64,000 nucleotides of DNA, taken from contig NZ_JAIAZY010000009.1 of assembly GCF_019459225.1 (NCBI RefSeq), forward strand, positions 1-64,000. The letters are read 5' to 3'. The notes beneath the pieces were generated by a model that was not told the origin of the DNA, did not search any database, and saw nothing but the letters and a program-made list of their open reading frames with translations. A program made the translations under genes and the position numbers. The DNA is from Bacillus sp. IITD106. GTDB taxonomy: Bacteria; Bacillota; Bacilli; Bacillales; Bacillaceae_C. Below, in pieces: positions 12,234-21,400 of the stretch. The first letter of the stretch is position 1. Each line of letters opens with the position of its first letter.

Positions 12234-13223
12234 ATGATTACAATTTTAGATATCGCTAAGATGGCAAATGTCTCGCGGACTACGGTATCCCGCGTGTTAA
12301 ATAATAATGGCTACGTAAGTGAAGAGGCTAGGGAGCGTGTCATGAAAGTAATTAAAGAAACTGGATATGTGCCTAGCCAGCAAGCGAAGTCACTTCGGAC
12401 TAAAGAAACAAAAGTTGTGGGCGTCATTTTACCAAGAATTAGTACTGAAACCTCCAGTAAAGTCTTAAGTGGTATTGATGAGATATTAAGTGAACGCGGG
12501 TATCAAATTTTATTAGCGATCACGAATTTGCAAGTGGAAAAAGAAATTGAGTACTTAACATTATTGGCCAATCGACAAGTAGATGGAATCATATTAGTTG
12601 CAACGAATGTTGAGCAGGAATTGATAAAGGAAATTAAAAAATTAAAACTTCCTTTCGTTGTAATTGGACAAAATATGCCCGGGATATCATCTGTTTATTA
12701 TGATGATTATCATGCTGCAAAATATTTAACACTATTGCTTCTCAACAAAGGCAAGGAGAAAATTGCTTATATTGGCGTACATGAAACGGACCAAGCAGTT
12801 GGTGTTTTAAGGAAAAAAGGTTATATTGATGCTTTAAAAGAAAACAATATTCATCCAAGCGATAAATGGATAGAAATCGGCAGTTTTCATTTGGAGTCAG
12901 GGTATAAGTGTATGAAAAAGTTAATAGAAAATAATGATGACTTACCAGACGCTGTTTTTGCTGCTACAGATCGGATTGCGATCGGTGCCATGAGTTACTT
13001 ACGAGAAAAAAACGTAAGAATTCCAGAAGATATGAGTATTGTAAGTATTGGAACGTCGGATTTATCAAAATATATATCGCCGAAACTGACAACAATTGAC
13101 TATGAAAACGAAAAAGCTGGAAAGGCAGGGGCTGAGATTTTATATAAAAAAATGAAGAGTGAGGTATTGGGAGAGAAAAAAATCGTATTAAATTATAGAA
13201 TAATAGAGGGAGATACTTTATAA
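12234..13223 (+). CDS. LacI-family repressor, probably of the sucrose genes
   Basis: An N-terminal LacI helix-turn-helix (ILDIAKMANVSRTTVSRVLN, residues 3-22, then the hinge VPSQQAKSLRTKET) is followed by a periplasmic-binding-protein-like effector domain with VVGVILPRISTETSS, QVDGIILVATN, FAATDRIAIGA and the terminal PKLTTIDYENEKAG. It is 329 residues from ATG 12234, which has GGAG upstream; the frame also opens at TTG 12219. Two GGAATCGATTCC palindromes just downstream, in front of the sucrose EIIBC, are typical LacI-family operators. By position this is the ScrR-like sensor of sucrose-6-P or fructose, an inference from context. Confidence 0.85.
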   Translation: MITILDIAKMANVSRTTVSRVLNNNGYVSEEARERVMKVIKETGYVPSQQAKSLRTKETKVVGVILPRISTETSSKVLSGIDEILSERGYQILLAITNLQVEKEIEYLTLLANRQVDGIILVATNVEQELIKEIKKLKLPFVVIGQNMPGISSVYYDDYHAAKYLTLLLLNKGKEKIAYIGVHETDQAVGVLRKKGYIDALKENNIHPSDKWIEIGSFHLESGYKCMKKLIENNDDLPDAVFAATDRIAIGAMSYLREKNVRIPEDMSIVSIGTSDLSKYISPKLTTIDYENEKAGKAGAEILYKKMKSEVLGEKKIVLNYRIIEGDTL

Positions 13224-13268
13224 TAAAGACAAAGAATTTTCAACCTTTATTATTCTTTCCCACAGTGT

Positions 13269-13343
13269 GGAATCGATTCCCTATTTTGTGCATACTATTT
13301 TTATATGGTATTGGTTTATTTTCTCTAATATGGAATCGATTCC
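13269..13343. promoter_or_regulatory. twin LacI-type operators upstream of the sucrose PTS gene
   Basis: The perfect 12-bp palindrome GGAATCGATTCC occurs at 13269-13280 and again at 13332-13343, centre to centre 63 bp, about six helical turns, suited to looping. The first repeat also lies behind the repressor gene's end. A candidate -10 TAATAT (13326-13331) abuts the second operator; I could not fix a convincing -35. The repressor at 12.2 kb is the obvious ligand. Confidence 0.8.
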
Positions 13344-13434
13344 ACATAATGAAGAAGGAATGATGCACGCATGTATTATCAACTATCAATGCGGGTAAAG
13401 TGCAGCAAACAAAAATAATAAGGAGTGAGAATCT

Positions 13435-14844
13435 ATGTCAGAAAATAGTCAAATTGCAAAAGACCTAATTGAAGCGATTGGTGGAGATGAAAATATCATT
13501 TCTGCTGCCCATTGTGCAACAAGATTACGAATTATGGTCAAAGATAAGGATAAGATTGACCAAGAACGTGTAGAAAATATTGATAAAGTAAAGGGTGCCT
13601 TTTTCAATTCCGGGCAGTATCAAGTCATTTTCGGAACTGGTACGGTTAATAGGATGTACGAAGAAGTGGTCAAACTAGGAATTAGTGGTTCGAGGAAATC
13701 TGAACAAGCTCAAGAAGCCGTTAAAGCTGGTAGCGGCTTTCAACGTGCTATTCGTACTTTTGGCGATGTGTTTGTTCCTATTATTCCGGCCCTTGTTGCA
13801 ACCGGTTTATTTATGGGTTTGCGTGGACTAGTCATGCAAGAACAAATCTTAGCTTTGTTTGGCTTAACACCAAATGATATTTCACAGAACTTTATTCTTT
13901 TTACTGAAGTTTTAACAGATACAGCTTTTGTCTTTTTACCTGCTTTAGTAGCCTGGTCTACTTTTCGGGTATTTGGTGGTAATCCGATAATCGGTTTGGT
14001 ATTAGGATTAATGCTCGTTAGTCCTGCACTACCAAATGCATATGCAGTAGCAGCTGGTGATGCTGATCCAATTAAGTTCTTAGGATTTATTCCAGTTGTA
14101 GGGTATCAAGGCTCTGTATTACCAGCATTTATTGCGGGTATTGTTGGTGCCAAACTTGAGCGCTGGATCCGTAAAAGAGTTCCAGAAGTGTTGGACTTAA
14201 TTGTTACTCCATTCTTAACATTATTAATCATGATTACTCTAGCATTATTTGTAATTGGACCTATTTTCCATTCAGCAGAAAATATTATTCTCTCAATATT
14301 TAAAGGGATATTAGAATGGCCATTAGGAATTAGCGGTCTCATCATCGGTGGTTTGAACCAGCTTATCGTCGTCACTGGAGTGCATCATATCTTTAATATG
14401 TTAGAAATCCAGCTATTAGAAGCCTTTGGCAATAACCCATACAATGCAATCGTTACTTGTTCAGTAGCCGCACAAGGTGGTGCTGCACTGGCAGTCGGAA
14501 TAAAAACAAAGTCTGCAAAATTAAAAGCTCTAGCTCTACCATCATCTCTTTCAGCGTTTTTAGGGATTACTGAACCAGCCGTTTTTGGGGTTAACCTTCG
14601 ATATTTTAAACCTTTTGTTTTCGGATTGATCGGAGGGGGAGTAGGCGGTTTCTTGTCGGCAATATTTGGACTAAAGGCAACAGGAATGGCAATCACCGTT
14701 ATCCCCGGTACTCTGCTCTATTTAAATGGCCAAATCTTGTTATACCTGCTCGTTAATATTGTTGCGATTGCTACGGCGTTTATTTTAACATGGCTTTTTG
14801 GATTCTCCGATAAGATGGTAAAAGAATTGAACAAAACTAATTGA
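13435..14844 (+). CDS. scrA: sucrose-specific PTS EIIBC permease
   Basis: A 469-residue PTS permease of the glucose-sucrose group. EIIB (residues 1-85) has the phospho-Cys in AAHCATRLRIMV and QVIFGTGTVNRMY. EIIC (about 105-465) carries FVPIIPALVATGLFMG, VVTGVHHIFNMLEIQLL and GITEPAVFGVNLRYF and about ten hydrophobic segments. Assignment to sucrose rather than trehalose rests on the ScrA/SacP-like sequence and on the adjacent sucrose-6-P hydrolase. It has no EIIA domain, so phosphate must come from a separate EIIA, probably that at 16.4 kb. AAGGAG lies about 8 nt before ATG 13435. Controlled by the twin operators upstream. Confidence 0.92.
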   Translation: MSENSQIAKDLIEAIGGDENIISAAHCATRLRIMVKDKDKIDQERVENIDKVKGAFFNSGQYQVIFGTGTVNRMYEEVVKLGISGSRKSEQAQEAVKAGSGFQRAIRTFGDVFVPIIPALVATGLFMGLRGLVMQEQILALFGLTPNDISQNFILFTEVLTDTAFVFLPALVAWSTFRVFGGNPIIGLVLGLMLVSPALPNAYAVAAGDADPIKFLGFIPVVGYQGSVLPAFIAGIVGAKLERWIRKRVPEVLDLIVTPFLTLLIMITLALFVIGPIFHSAENIILSIFKGILEWPLGISGLIIGGLNQLIVVTGVHHIFNMLEIQLLEAFGNNPYNAIVTCSVAAQGGAALAVGIKTKSAKLKALALPSSLSAFLGITEPAVFGVNLRYFKPFVFGLIGGGVGGFLSAIFGLKATGMAITVIPGTLLYLNGQILLYLLVNIVAIATAFILTWLFGFSDKMVKELNKTN

Positions 14845-14856
14845 TAAAACTAAATG

Positions 14857-14894
14857 AGCGGTGAAGAGTAAGTATACTCTATACCGCTTTTCTG
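14857..14894 (+). terminator. intercistronic hairpin between sucrose EIIBC and hydrolase
   Basis: AGCGGT (14857-14862) pairs with ACCGCT (14883-14888), with an inner AGAGTA/TACTCT stem, followed by a short T run. It may partially terminate transcription or stabilise the upstream message, lowering hydrolase relative to permease. Confidence 0.6.
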
Positions 14895-14936
14895 CTGTTA
14901 AAGTTATAGCTTACTATTTTGCAAAAGGGGTACATT

Positions 14937-16391
14937 ATGGAGAAAGACAAACAGCTAAGAAATGAGATTTTACAAAGGTTAGAGAATTACCAGACACAGG
15001 ATGACAATCGGCTAGCTTTTCATTTAACTCCATCGGTTGGTCTCATGAACGATCCAAATGGATTAGTATATTTTAAAGGAAAATATCATGTGTTTTATCA
15101 ATGGAACCCGTTTGAGACGAAGCATACGTTTAAATGTTGGGGGCATTATTCTTCAAAGGACCTTATTCATTGGGAGGAACATCCACCAGCATTGGTTCCA
15201 TGTGAATGGTATGAAAAAGACGGATGTTATTCTGGTTCTGCCATTGAATATGATAATAAGTTATTCCTCTTCTATACCGGAAATGTTAAATCAGAAGATG
15301 GTGGACGGGAAACATACCAATGTTTAGCCGTATCTGAAGATGGAATTCACTTTGATAAAAAAGGGCCCATCATTCATTTACCTGAAGGATATACACCTCA
15401 TTTTCGAGATCCAAAAGTGTGGCGACAAGAATATAAGTGGTTTATGGTCATTGGTGCACAAACTACATCTCTTGATGGTACAGTTGTTCTTTTTTCATCG
15501 GAAGATTTAGAGCATTGGCAGCAAGAAGGTCCGTTAGCTGGAAATGGAATATCCCTACCAAACTATTTAGGATATATGTGGGAATGTCCAGATTTTTTTT
15601 CCTTAAATAATATGGATATTTTATTGGTTTCTCCTCAAGGATTAAAAGCTGAACCATTTAAATATGAAAATTTATATCAATCCGGATATTTTATCGGCAA
15701 ATGGGATTTGAAAGCAAATACGTTTGTCCATGGTGATTTCAATGAACTTGATCATGGTTTTGACTTTTATGCACCACAGACGTTTAAAGACCGAACAGGC
15801 AGAAGGATTTTAATAGCTTGGATGGGCATGGGGGATGAACAAGAGCAGTCTCATCATTCAATTAAGAGAGGGTGGGTTCATGCACTAACAATCCCTCGAG
15901 AAATATACTTAGAAGATGGCGTCTTATATCAAAAGCCTATTGAAGAACTGAAGCAATTACGAAAAAAAGCAAAATCAAAAAAGCTAACAATCGCCAATGA
16001 GCAAATGGAAGTCCCATTAGACAGCGAACTAAATGAAATATATGTAGAAATTGATCAATTTGAAGGGAAACAGTTTGAAATTCAACTGCAGAACAATTGC
16101 AAGCTCATTTTTAATAATGAAAAAGGTATTTTAACATTAGAGAGAAAAAGCTTTGATCAGGTCCATGTTGAAACTAGGCAATGTAAAATTGATAAATTAC
16201 AAAACATTCACATGTACTTAGACCGTTCTTCATTAGAAATTTTTATTAATGATGGCCAAATTGTCTTCACAAGCAGATTTTATAAGGAAACAGAAAAAAA
16301 TGAATGTATTGTAACAGTTGAAGGAAAATCTAAGTTTTCATTGAAAAATTGGAGCCTGCATCCCTATCAAATTAAAAATCTAAGGTTTTAA
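14937..16391 (+). CDS. scrB: sucrose-6-phosphate hydrolase (GH32)
   Basis: Cleaves sucrose-6-phosphate delivered by the EIIBC to glucose-6-P and fructose in the cytoplasm. The five-bladed propeller signatures are all visible: MNDPNG with the nucleophile Asp, WGHYSSKDLIHWEEHP, the FRDPK transition-state Asp motif, WECPDFF with the acid/base Glu, and a C-terminal beta-sandwich ending in LDRSSLEIFINDG. Length is 484 residues, normal for the family. The frame opens at TTG 14919, but AAAGGGG places the start at ATG 14937. The intercistronic hairpin upstream and the EIIA gene 16 bp downstream indicate one operon. Confidence 0.93.
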   Translation: MEKDKQLRNEILQRLENYQTQDDNRLAFHLTPSVGLMNDPNGLVYFKGKYHVFYQWNPFETKHTFKCWGHYSSKDLIHWEEHPPALVPCEWYEKDGCYSGSAIEYDNKLFLFYTGNVKSEDGGRETYQCLAVSEDGIHFDKKGPIIHLPEGYTPHFRDPKVWRQEYKWFMVIGAQTTSLDGTVVLFSSEDLEHWQQEGPLAGNGISLPNYLGYMWECPDFFSLNNMDILLVSPQGLKAEPFKYENLYQSGYFIGKWDLKANTFVHGDFNELDHGFDFYAPQTFKDRTGRRILIAWMGMGDEQEQSHHSIKRGWVHALTIPREIYLEDGVLYQKPIEELKQLRKKAKSKKLTIANEQMEVPLDSELNEIYVEIDQFEGKQFEIQLQNNCKLIFNNEKGILTLERKSFDQVHVETRQCKIDKLQNIHMYLDRSSLEIFINDGQIVFTSRFYKETEKNECIVTVEGKSKFSLKNWSLHPYQIKNLRF

Positions 16392-16407
16392 AAAAGGTTG
16401 TGTTTAT

Positions 16408-16911
16408 ATGTTTAAAAATCTATTCGGCAAAAAGCAAGCAGCTTCTAAATCCATCGAGCTTAAAGCGTATGCTTCAGGAAACATCTTACCATTAGAAGAT
16501 GTTCCAGATCCTGTTTTTTCGAAAAAGTTAATGGGTGACGGTATTGCCATTGAACCACATGAAGCGAAATTTGTCTCTCCAGTTGAAGGGGAAATCATAC
16601 AAGTTTTTCCTACAAAACATGCTATTGGAATAAAAGCATTAAATGGTGCAGAAATATTAATTCATATTGGTTTAGAAACAGTTTCAATGAATGGTGAGGG
16701 CTTTACTTCCCATGTTGTGAAAGGGGAAAAAGTGAAAGCTGGTGATACTCTTGTCACAGTGGATCTAGAAAAAGTTAAAGAAAAGGCAAAAAGTATCATA
16801 ACTCCGCTCGTTATTACGAATACTGATGATATGGAAAGCATCGACCATTCGATTCCATCCGGAAGCGTTTCAGTAAATGAGGAAGTTATTTTGAGTGTAA
16901 CTTCCAAATAA
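16408..16911 (+). CDS. stand-alone PTS EIIA, glucose family
   Basis: A 167-residue EIIA-Glc-type phosphocarrier. It has the two active-site histidines in TKHAIGIK and HIGLETVSMNG (about residues 71 and 86), the KLMGDGIAIEP entry and the VVKGEKVKAGD turn. It passes phosphate from HPr to an EIIB cysteine in the cytoplasm. Since both PTS permeases in this window (trehalose and sucrose) lack EIIA, it could feed both; its place at the end of the sucrose operon shows at least the sucrose link. The ribosome site is weak (AAAAGG). A good terminator follows. Confidence 0.9.
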   Translation: MFKNLFGKKQAASKSIELKAYASGNILPLEDVPDPVFSKKLMGDGIAIEPHEAKFVSPVEGEIIQVFPTKHAIGIKALNGAEILIHIGLETVSMNGEGFTSHVVKGEKVKAGDTLVTVDLEKVKEKAKSIITPLVITNTDDMESIDHSIPSGSVSVNEEVILSVTSK

Positions 16912-16943
16912 CTCTTAAAAAAGAAGTTCAAACTTCGTGAATT

Positions 16944-16992
16944 GCACCTCAATTGTTAGACATACATCTAACATTTAGAGGTGCTTTTATTT
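16944..16992 (+). terminator. rho-independent terminator of the sucrose operon
   Basis: GCACCTC (16944-16950) pairs with GAGGTGC (16978-16984) and an inner GTTAGA/TCTAAC stem supports it; TTTTATTT follows. The 16993-17288 stretch beyond holds no gene that I can see. Confidence 0.85.
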
Positions 16993-17288
16993 GGCTTACT
17001 TTTTAATGGAAGAGAAATAAAGAGCTTTAGAAAGTTATTTGCAGAAATTCATTAGACTATTACAAAATCTATCATGAACATACAATTGTATTTCAAACAT
17101 GAATTGTATAGACTCATTTAATAGGAGAATAAGAACCTAACTATCTCATAATCAAGAATGCTCATACGGTTCTTTTCTTATTAGGGGAATTTAGTTAAAA
17201 ATTAATAGGTTTCAACTACTAATTAAGAAATAATCTTTTTACACCATGAAAGGGAATAAAACTAATACCATTATGTCAAAAATAATAA

Positions 17289-17328
17289 TTGACTGGACAC
17301 TATCTGGTGTCTTATAATAAAGACACCA
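17289..17328 (+). promoter_or_regulatory. ArsR-family promoter with dyad operator over the -10
   Basis: TTGACT (17289-17294) and TATAAT (17313-17318) are 18 bp apart. The perfect 9-bp inverted repeat TGGTGTCTT (17305-17313) / AAGACACCA (17320-17328) brackets the -10, so a bound repressor would block polymerase. It lies 32 bp before the regulator gene, consistent with autorepression. Confidence 0.8.
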
Positions 17329-17360
17329 ATTGGTGGCCATTTTGTAAGGAGAGGGTGATT

Positions 17361-17684
17361 TTGAACGAGAAAAATCAAGAGCGAGATGTTTATGGAGCCA
17401 TTGCTGATCCAACAAGACGCAAATTGCTACGTTTGTTAGCAGAAGCAGAGGAGTTACCTCTTCATGAATTAACCCCTCAATTTCAAATGGGTCGTACGGC
17501 TGTTTCTAAACATCTGGCTATTCTTAAAAAAGCTGGTTTAGTTATTGACCGTAAAGTTGGAAGAGAAACACGATATCGACTAAATGCAGCTCCTTTAAAG
17601 GAGATTCAAGATTGGGTATCTTTTTATGAGAAGTTTTGGACGGATAGAATGGTGCTTTTAAAAAGTTTATTAGAGGAGGAGTAA
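17361..17684 (+). CDS. ArsR-family winged-helix repressor
   Basis: A 107-residue DNA-binding protein: IADPTRRKLLRLLAE, LTPQFQMGRTAVSKHLAILKKAGLV (recognition helix, about residues 40-60) and REtRYRLN wing. No ArsR-type metal-binding cysteines are present, so it belongs to the metal-independent group that is usually paired with an SRPBCC protein, as here. The frame opens at 17289, but AGGAGAGGGTGA directly precedes TTG 17361, and the earlier codons would overlap the promoter, so TTG 17361 is the start. The next gene begins 3 nt after its stop. Confidence 0.85.
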   Translation: MNEKNQERDVYGAIADPTRRKLLRLLAEAEELPLHELTPQFQMGRTAVSKHLAILKKAGLVIDRKVGRETRYRLNAAPLKEIQDWVSFYEKFWTDRMVLLKSLLEEE

Positions 17685-17687
17685 ATA

Positions 17688-18101
17688 TTGGCAGATGTAA
17701 CATTAGATTTTCAGTATAAAAGTTCAATCGATAAAGTGTGGAATGCATTAACAGATTCGGATATGCTTGCAAAATGGATATGGAAAAATGACTTTAAACC
17801 AATCGTAGGACATACATTTCAATTTCGTTCTGAGCCAAATGAATGGTGGGATGGAATTGTAGATGGAGAGGTGCTCGAAGTGAACGAGCCTCATACATTA
17901 TCTTACACTTGGGTAAGTGCTGGAGAAAGAACTACTATTACATGGACTTTAACAGAAGCTGAAGATGGAACCACCCATCTCCACTTCGAGCAAACTGGAT
18001 TCAGTGAAGCAACAAAAGCCCGTGCTGGAGCGATCCAGGGAGCTAAATATGCTTGGACGCAAAATGGTGAACAACTCGAAAAAGTGTTGGCTGAATTATA
18101 A
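17688..18101 (+). CDS. SRPBCC-family protein (AHSA1-like)
   Basis: A 137-residue START/Bet v1-like fold protein of the activator-of-Hsp90 homologue group: DFQYKSSIDKVWNALTDSDMLAKWI at the N-terminus, then alternating strands with FRSEPNEWWDGIVDGEVLEVNEP and the C-terminal long helix. Such proteins bind small hydrophobic ligands; the ligand is unknown. It starts at TTG 17688 with the ribosome site GAGGAG inside the end of the ArsR gene, so the pair is translationally close and co-regulated by the dyad upstream. Confidence 0.85.
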   Translation: MADVTLDFQYKSSIDKVWNALTDSDMLAKWIWKNDFKPIVGHTFQFRSEPNEWWDGIVDGEVLEVNEPHTLSYTWVSAGERTTITWTLTEAEDGTTHLHFEQTGFSEATKARAGAIQGAKYAWTQNGEQLEKVLAEL

Positions 18102-18226
18102 AGATGATTTCTACATCCTTCTTTTCAGGAACATCCTTATTAGTTGGGGTGCTTGAATATATCATTCAAGTAGAAATTGATCCTTATTATCTTTAATTTT
18201 CTTATACAAATAAAACAATCTTCAAT

Positions 18227-18267
18227 AAATGACGCTTTTCCAGAAAAAGAAAAGCGTCATTTTTATC
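18227..18267 (+). terminator. rho-independent terminator after the ArsR/SRPBCC unit
   Basis: ATGACGCTTTT (18229-18239) pairs perfectly with AAAAGCGTCAT (18250-18260), followed by TTTTAT. The A/T-rich flanks make it usable on both strands. Nothing else is recognised in 18102-18497 apart from this. Confidence 0.88.
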
Positions 18268-18497
18268 ATGTAACTGAGGATAAGTAAATACTTTGTGGGG
18301 ACATTGATAAGAGGACTATTAACTGCTGAATTTGATCCATGAATGCTTCTTTTAAAAATTATAAATTATTATAAAACAAGAAATATATACAAAGTCTTCG
18401 TCTTCAATTATTATGAGTTTATCAATTCAAAACAAATAATAAATTTGAAGTTTTACTTATATGGCTATACTTAATTTAGAGAAGGGGAGGATAGCTG

Positions 18498-21400
18498 ATG
18501 AAAATAAATCAATTAATTGCCAACAATATTAACCGATTAGATACCATCTTGCCTGAAGATCAATCGTTAGGAATTGCCGGGTTGTCCGGTTCCGGAAAAA
18601 CTACATTTTCTCAAACGATTGGTGAAGAATCCAAGAAGCGTCTCGTTTCCTTATTGCCAAAGGCTGAATATCAGTATTTATTTCCAAATATTATGGAAAC
18701 CAATTTCAGTGCCATCAAGATGGAAGACATGCCTTTAGTCCTTTTTCTTGGAAGATCATCCATTTCTTCCAATCCGCGCTCAACGATTGGCACCCATACA
18801 GGCGTTTTTAAAGAGATTCGCGCGCGGCTTGCTGAAAAATTTAATCTTTCTCCAGAAGTGTTTTCATTTAATAATGAATTGGGATGGTGCACAGCTTGTA
18901 AAGGACGCGGAACAACCAAAAATGTGGAATGTAAAAAATGTAATGGCCGGCGTTATAGTCCAGAAGTTGAGCAATATACAATTGAACTATTTGAAAAACC
19001 ACATAGTATTTCCGATATCAACAACTTAAGTATTGAAACGATTCTTTCCCTTTCAGAAGAATTACATATTAGTGAAGCTAAGCAACTTATACTTAAACAT
19101 ATTATCAATATGAATATTGGGTACTTAACATTAAATCGCATTATGGGTACGTTGTCAGGTGGAGAATTAACACGGCTATACTTAGCAGAATTCATGGCAG
19201 CAAGTGAAAATACCGTGATTATTATTGATGAAATCTCTGTTGGTCTTGATCACGAAACGCTAGTAAAAATTTTAGAACAGATTAAGCAATTAGGCTATAA
19301 AAATCAAATTTGGCTCATTGATCATTCCGACACAGTACTTGATGCAACCGATGAGCAATTGTTCTTTGGACCTGGCAGTGGGAAATATGGAGGGAAAATT
19401 GTTGAAGAATCTCCACGACCACAACCAATCCATTGGCAACGAAACCAGGCAATACCAACAGAGTACTATCAATTTCATGATCTACACTGTCGTAATATTC
19501 AAATGGCAGAAATTCAGATTCCCAAAAATAGACTTGTAACGATTACGGGTGAGTCCGGATGTGGAAAATCAACACTTGTTAATGAGTGTATCGTAAAAGA
19601 TTTTCTGAAGCGCTATCCAAAAGATAAACTAGTTATGGTCGGTCAAGATCGAAACCAATCGATTACGAGCAGGTCAACAGTTGCGACTTTTCTTGATATA
19701 AAACAGAAGCTTAAAAAATATAGTGAGGATATTGATGATATTTTTGAGCGCTCAATTGAAGACATAATTGATGAACTGCCTAATGAAGACGTTGCTCATA
19801 AACGTTTGAGCTTATTGATCAAACTGGGACTTGGTTATTTGACGTTGGAGAGAAAAACACAAACATTATCAACAGGTGAATTTCAATGTGTCCATTTAGT
19901 TTCTGAGTTGTTTTCGAACTCAAGAAATAAGCATACTCTCTTTATTTTTGACGAGCCTTCAAAAGGGTTATCACAAAATATATTAAACCAATTTATTGAT
20001 AGTGTTAGAGGAATCCTGGAAGACGAATCTGTCAGTATCATGATGATTGAACATAACGACTATATGCTGGAAAGCTCTGATTTTATCATCGATTTTGGTA
20101 AAAGGCAGCTAGAACCTGTCGAGCATCTTGATGTTGTCAGTCATGATGATTATTTTCGACAAAAAAGTAGTGAGGAAAGAGTTGCTCCATCGCATATTTC
20201 TGCGAAACTCAAGCAGCAAACTGGCATTAATTACTTAAAAGAAAACCATATTAGCTATTTTAAAAATGCAGAAAACGTCTATAAGGGCGGTATCTTAAAG
20301 AGTTTATCATCAATGGCCCGTCTGATTTATGGTGAATATGAATCTGATTCCATCGCTCCCGTCATCGCCATTGATCTTGAAAGACATTTGTATAGTCAAT
20401 ACAGTTTTCTTTATGAGATAGGTGGATTAATCAACCATATTGTGGCAGCTCATCCAACCAATAAGGATACAAGAAGCTTCGATTTTTATAATCAAGAAAA
20501 TTTTTGTCCATGTTGTTCAGGTCGTAGGGAAATTGAAAAGTTTGATATTGATGTTGTCATTCAAGACAAAACTGTACCATTCTGGGATGGCCTTTTACAT
20601 CCAGACGTAATGGAAGTATTAAAGTATTATCAATATCCGAAATTACAATTCCTTTTTGATGAGATTAAGAATGAGCTAAATCAAGATATTAGCAAAAGCT
20701 ATAATGAGATGACAGATGCAGAAAAACATACTTTTTTATATGGATATTGGGAACAGTCATTTTATGATAAAGCAGGCAAGACAAGGAGGACGTGGGAAGG
20801 CTTTAATAAAATCCTCGGAATGTATATGTCCATTTCGAAATCGGTTATAAAAGAGCAAATGAAAGAATCAAAAGAGAAGATTAAATGTCCGATTTGTGAA
20901 GGTTCCGTGCTTAAGCATCATAAAAAACTAAAATTTGGTGACACGGATATACGTGAGATTATTCATCTGCCACTTGATCAAGTTATAGAGACAGTAGGGA
21001 AGTTACCGGAATTGGAAAAATTAAAAACAATAGTTGGCGGCGATATGACACTTACGGAGGATGTCTCTCTACTCCCTAGGGAAATACAAGTTTCTCTGAA
21101 AATGCTTGAATTGGAACTAGCAAGCTTCGTGGGTTATGAAATTGTATTACAAAACGTTTTACCGTTCTGGGACAGAATTAAAGGCAATATTGAAGCAATA
21201 AGCAGTAAAAATCTAATAACAATCTGTGATTTTTCTAATATTCATGAAACTAGAGAAACCATTATTGATAAGTATTTCACCAATGGAAAATACAAAAAAC
21301 TAACGTATGCATATGAAGCATTTGGTTACAAAAAAATCGTCACCGAAATTAATAAGATTAAAAAAAGTCATCCATGTCCATTTTGTAAAGGGAAGAAAGT

